From Roseimaritima ulvae (lineage in GTDB: Bacteria; Planctomycetota; Planctomycetia; Pirellulales; Pirellulaceae): DNA of 64,000 bases. The first letter of the stretch is position 1. Every line of letters begins with the position of its first letter. Location of the stretch: assembly GCF_008065135.1 (NCBI RefSeq), contig NZ_CP042914.1, positions 3,635,404 through 3,699,403 of the forward strand. Reading direction: 5' to 3'. This document shows, piece by piece, positions 61,743 to 64,000 of this stretch. The notes beneath the pieces are model-generated. The model was given only the letters and a program-made list of their open reading frames with translations. It did not search any database and was not told the DNA's origin. A program made the translations under genes and the position numbers.

Positions 61743-63923
61743 ATGTCCTACGCAAGCGAAACGGATTTAGCGACCGCGCATCAGGTGCTTCGGGAGGTCT
61801 GGGGCTACGAGCAATTCCGGGACCTGCAAGAAGAAGCTGTCAGCGACGTGATCGCGGGTTTGGACAGCGTGGTGGTGTTGCCGACCGGGGCGGGAAAGTC
61901 GCTGTGTTATCAGGTTCCGGCGCTGGTTCGCGAGGGCATGGCCGTGGTGGTTTCGCCCCTGATTTCGCTGATGAAAGACCAGGTCGACGCATTGACCAGC
62001 AACGGCGTCGGGGCGGCCTTGGTCAACAGCACGCAAACCATGAGCGAGAAACGAGAGGTCGCCGAGCGCATCCGCGGCGGCCAGGTTCGCCTCCTGTACA
62101 TGGCTCCGGAACGCTTGCTGACCGAACGCACGTTGGAATTTCTGCAGCATCAAGCGATTTCTTTTTTTGCCATCGACGAGGCCCATTGCGTGAGTGCCTG
62201 GGGGCACGATTTCCGTCCCGAATACCGCGGACTGAGTGTTTTGAAGGAACGTTTTCCCAATGCTTCGGTGCATGCCTTTACCGCTACGGCTTCGGCAAAA
62301 ATTCGCGACGATATCGCGCAGCAACTGCGGCTGACGGCGCCCCGCTTGTTGGTGGGCGGTTTCGATCGCCCCAATTTGACGTACCGCATGCTTCGCAGCG
62401 ATGGTCGGATCGACCAGGTGTTGGATGTGATTCAACGACATCCCGATGAATCGGGGATCGTCTACGCCATTACGCGACGAGAAGTCGAACAGATCGCCCA
62501 AACATTGACCGCCTCAGGGATCAGCGCGCTGCCCTACCACGCCGGCTTGGACGACGCCCAACGACAGCGCAACCAAGAAGCCTTCATTCAAGAAAAGGTG
62601 GACGTGATCGTGGCCACGGTGGCTTTCGGAATGGGCATCGACAAAGCCAATGTGCGGTACGTGGTCCACGCTGGAATGCCCAAATCGATCGAACACTACC
62701 AACAGGAAAGTGGTCGTGCGGGACGCGATGGGCTGGCGTCGGAATGTGTGCTGATTTACAGCGGCGGTGACCTGATGACTTGGAAACGGATCCTCGAAAA
62801 CGGATCCTCGGACCAATTCCAAACCGCCATGGCCTCGGTGAATGCGATGGCCGAGCTGTGCACGGCCATTCGCTGCCGACACGCCGCATTGGTGGAGTAT
62901 TTCGGGCAGGAATACGGCGCCGACAATTGCGGTGCCTGTGACGTCTGCCTGGGTGAGCTGGACATGGTCGAGGATCCGCTGATTTTGGCGCAGAAAATTT
63001 TGTCCTGTGTAGCGCGTTTGCAGGAGCGGTTCGGCGCGGGGCACACGGCCAAGGTACTGCTGGGCTCGCGAGCCAAGCGGATCGCTGAATTTAATCATGA
63101 TCAACTCAGCACCTTCGGTCTGTTGGCCGACCAACCCGCTCAGGCCGTCCGAACTTGGATCGACCAGTTGGTATCGCAATCCTTTCTCGAAAAGGTTGGC
63201 GAATTTCAAACGCTGCGTATTACCGATCGGGGCCGCGAGGTATTGCGGGGTCGCGGCGAAGTTCAATTGACGACCGTACAAGCGCGCAGCCGCAGACGAC
63301 GTGGGGAGGAAACGACGTCGTGGGAAGGTGTCGATCGCGGGCTGTTCGACCATCTGCGTCGTTGTCGTAGCCAGTGGGCCGGCGAGCGAAATGTTCCGGC
63401 CTACATCATCGCCGGGGACGCGGTGCTGCGGGAATTGGCCCGACGACGGCCCTCGACGTTGCAGCAAATGGCCGACATCGAAGGCATCGGCACCCGCAAA
63501 CTAGAAGATGTCGGTCCCTTGCTGCTTTCTGAAATCGACGATTACTGTCAGGAACAACCGATGGACCGCGATGTTCCGGCGACGGCCACCACGCGGGTTC
63601 GGCGAACCACGACCGCCGTCAATCCCTCCCTGCAAACCGCCTTCGAAGCGTTTCGCAAAGGGGAATCGGTGGCCAATGTCGCAGCCTCGATGGGGCGTGC
63701 GGAATCGACGGTCACCGGTTACCTGCAGAAATTTCTGCAAGACGAACAGATCACCGATCCGACCACCTGGGTGGAGGCGTCGTTGGTGTCAAGAATCGAA
63801 GCCGCCCTGGAGACGGCCGAAGACAATAAGTTGAAACCGATCTTTGAAAAGCTCAACGGCGAGGTCTCCTACGACGCCATCCGCATCGTCGCCACCTGCC
63901 GCACCAACCGCCCCGTAGCCTAG
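61743..63923 (+). CDS. recQ: ATP-dependent DNA helicase RecQ
   Basis: 726 aa from the ATG at 61743; 15 further residues from 61698 are possible. Superfamily 2 helicase, 3' to 5', in recombination and fork repair. Motif I LPTGAGKSLCY, motif II IDEAHCVSAWGHDFRP (DEAH plus the RecQ aromatic loop), motif III FTATAS, motif V VATVAFGMGIDKANVR, motif VI QESGRAGRDG. The RQC zinc cluster is at Cys residues in CTAIRCRH and CGACDVCLG. An HRDC domain (VPAYIIAGDAVLRELARRRP) and a RecQ-type C-terminal helix-turn-helix (NVAASMGRAESTVTGYLQKF) complete it. Full length. Confidence 0.96.
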   Translation: MSYASETDLATAHQVLREVWGYEQFRDLQEEAVSDVIAGLDSVVVLPTGAGKSLCYQVPALVREGMAVVVSPLISLMKDQVDALTSNGVGAALVNSTQTMSEKREVAERIRGGQVRLLYMAPERLLTERTLEFLQHQAISFFAIDEAHCVSAWGHDFRPEYRGLSVLKERFPNASVHAFTATASAKIRDDIAQQLRLTAPRLLVGGFDRPNLTYRMLRSDGRIDQVLDVIQRHPDESGIVYAITRREVEQIAQTLTASGISALPYHAGLDDAQRQRNQEAFIQEKVDVIVATVAFGMGIDKANVRYVVHAGMPKSIEHYQQESGRAGRDGLASECVLIYSGGDLMTWKRILENGSSDQFQTAMASVNAMAELCTAIRCRHAALVEYFGQEYGADNCGACDVCLGELDMVEDPLILAQKILSCVARLQERFGAGHTAKVLLGSRAKRIAEFNHDQLSTFGLLADQPAQAVRTWIDQLVSQSFLEKVGEFQTLRITDRGREVLRGRGEVQLTTVQARSRRRRGEETTSWEGVDRGLFDHLRRCRSQWAGERNVPAYIIAGDAVLRELARRRPSTLQQMADIEGIGTRKLEDVGPLLLSEIDDYCQEQPMDRDVPATATTRVRRTTTAVNPSLQTAFEAFRKGESVANVAASMGRAESTVTGYLQKFLQDEQITDPTTWVEASLVSRIEAALETAEDNKLKPIFEKLNGEVSYDAIRIVATCRTNRPVA

Positions 63924-63926
63924 GAA

Positions 63927-63989
63927 CGTAGCCGAAGTCGCCAGACTTTGGACCTTCGCGCCGTCCAAACTCTGGCGAGTTCGGCTACG
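63927..63989. repeat. Near-perfect inverted pair of GTAG-led hairpin repeats
   Basis: Two 27-base arms, 63927-63953 and 63963-63989, inverted with only two mismatches, 9-base loop. Each arm is itself a hairpin: AAGTC-GCCA-GACTT in the left, AACTC-TGGC-GAGTT in the right; the two mismatches between arms are exactly a compensated base pair in each small stem. Follows the recQ stop by four bases. Confidence 0.85.
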
Positions 63990-64000
63990 ACTCGTTCAAA

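Overview
The window is about 64 kb of GC-rich bacterial chromosome that reads as a planctomycete, most likely Pirellulaceae (Rhodopirellula-like). The markers are a DUF1559 pseudopilin-like protein with the G|FTLVE N-terminus and a C-terminal DG motif, a DUF1571 protein, PQQ-propeller and CRTAC1-type exported proteins, SulP-carbonic anhydrase and PilM/PilN-type fusions, many small lipoproteins, and long gene-poor palindromic repeats between genes. No rRNA, tRNA or CRISPR array was recognised.

Layout. 0.2-4.8 kb: sigma-54 response regulator, SGNH hydrolase, and an exported TPR protein with a long Ala/Pro/DPF repeat tail. 4.75-9 kb: prfB (with an intact programmed +1 frameshift), mnmA, and a glycerate 2-kinase. 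8.8-17.5 kb: a large exported unknown, then a coiled-coil protein, a Ser/Thr kinase with a pseudo-receiver tail, a YbjN-like protein, two SDR enzymes, a CPBP membrane protein and a small membrane protein. 17.7-23.3 kb: SulP-carbonic anhydrase, a RAYT-type HUH transposase flanked by palindromic arrays, a PAS-LuxR regulator, and mogA. 23.5-30 kb: PQQ propeller protein, a complete IS1380-family insertion (25381-27108, CTAA target duplication), and a two-gene pilus/secretion platform in which PilM+PilN and PilO+PilP-like parts are fused. 30-45 kb: CRTAC1 lipoprotein and TPR protein (coupled), DUF1559 and lipoprotein pair with a good terminator, a degenerate CHAT protein, two tiny lipoproteins, a propeller-hydrolase fusion, DUF1571, a HEAT-like exported protein and a beta-barrel candidate.

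The most unusual part is 45-60 kb. On the minus strand lies a VgrG, a detached VgrG-like beta-helix tail, a PAAR protein, two unknowns and a C39-type papain-fold protein carrying a zinc ribbon, in one tight run. Divergently, on the plus strand, two giant coupled membrane-anchored proteins (1645 and 1418 aa) each carry an N-terminal transmembrane segment, a caspase-like fold with damaged catalytic residues and an EF-hand loop at the same position (268 and 269). The first adds a vWA domain. No sheath, tube, baseplate or ClpV gene is in the window. PhoD-type phosphatase and RecQ follow at 59.9-63.9 kb.

A second theme is repeats. At least seven intergenic sites carry a short GTAG-led hairpin with a constant GCCA (or TGGC) loop and a stem that differs from copy to copy but always stays paired. 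Several copies supply the TAG stop codon of the adjacent gene. Together with the RAYT gene this looks like a REP/BIME system. All functional statements come from reading motifs by eye; no database search was run.
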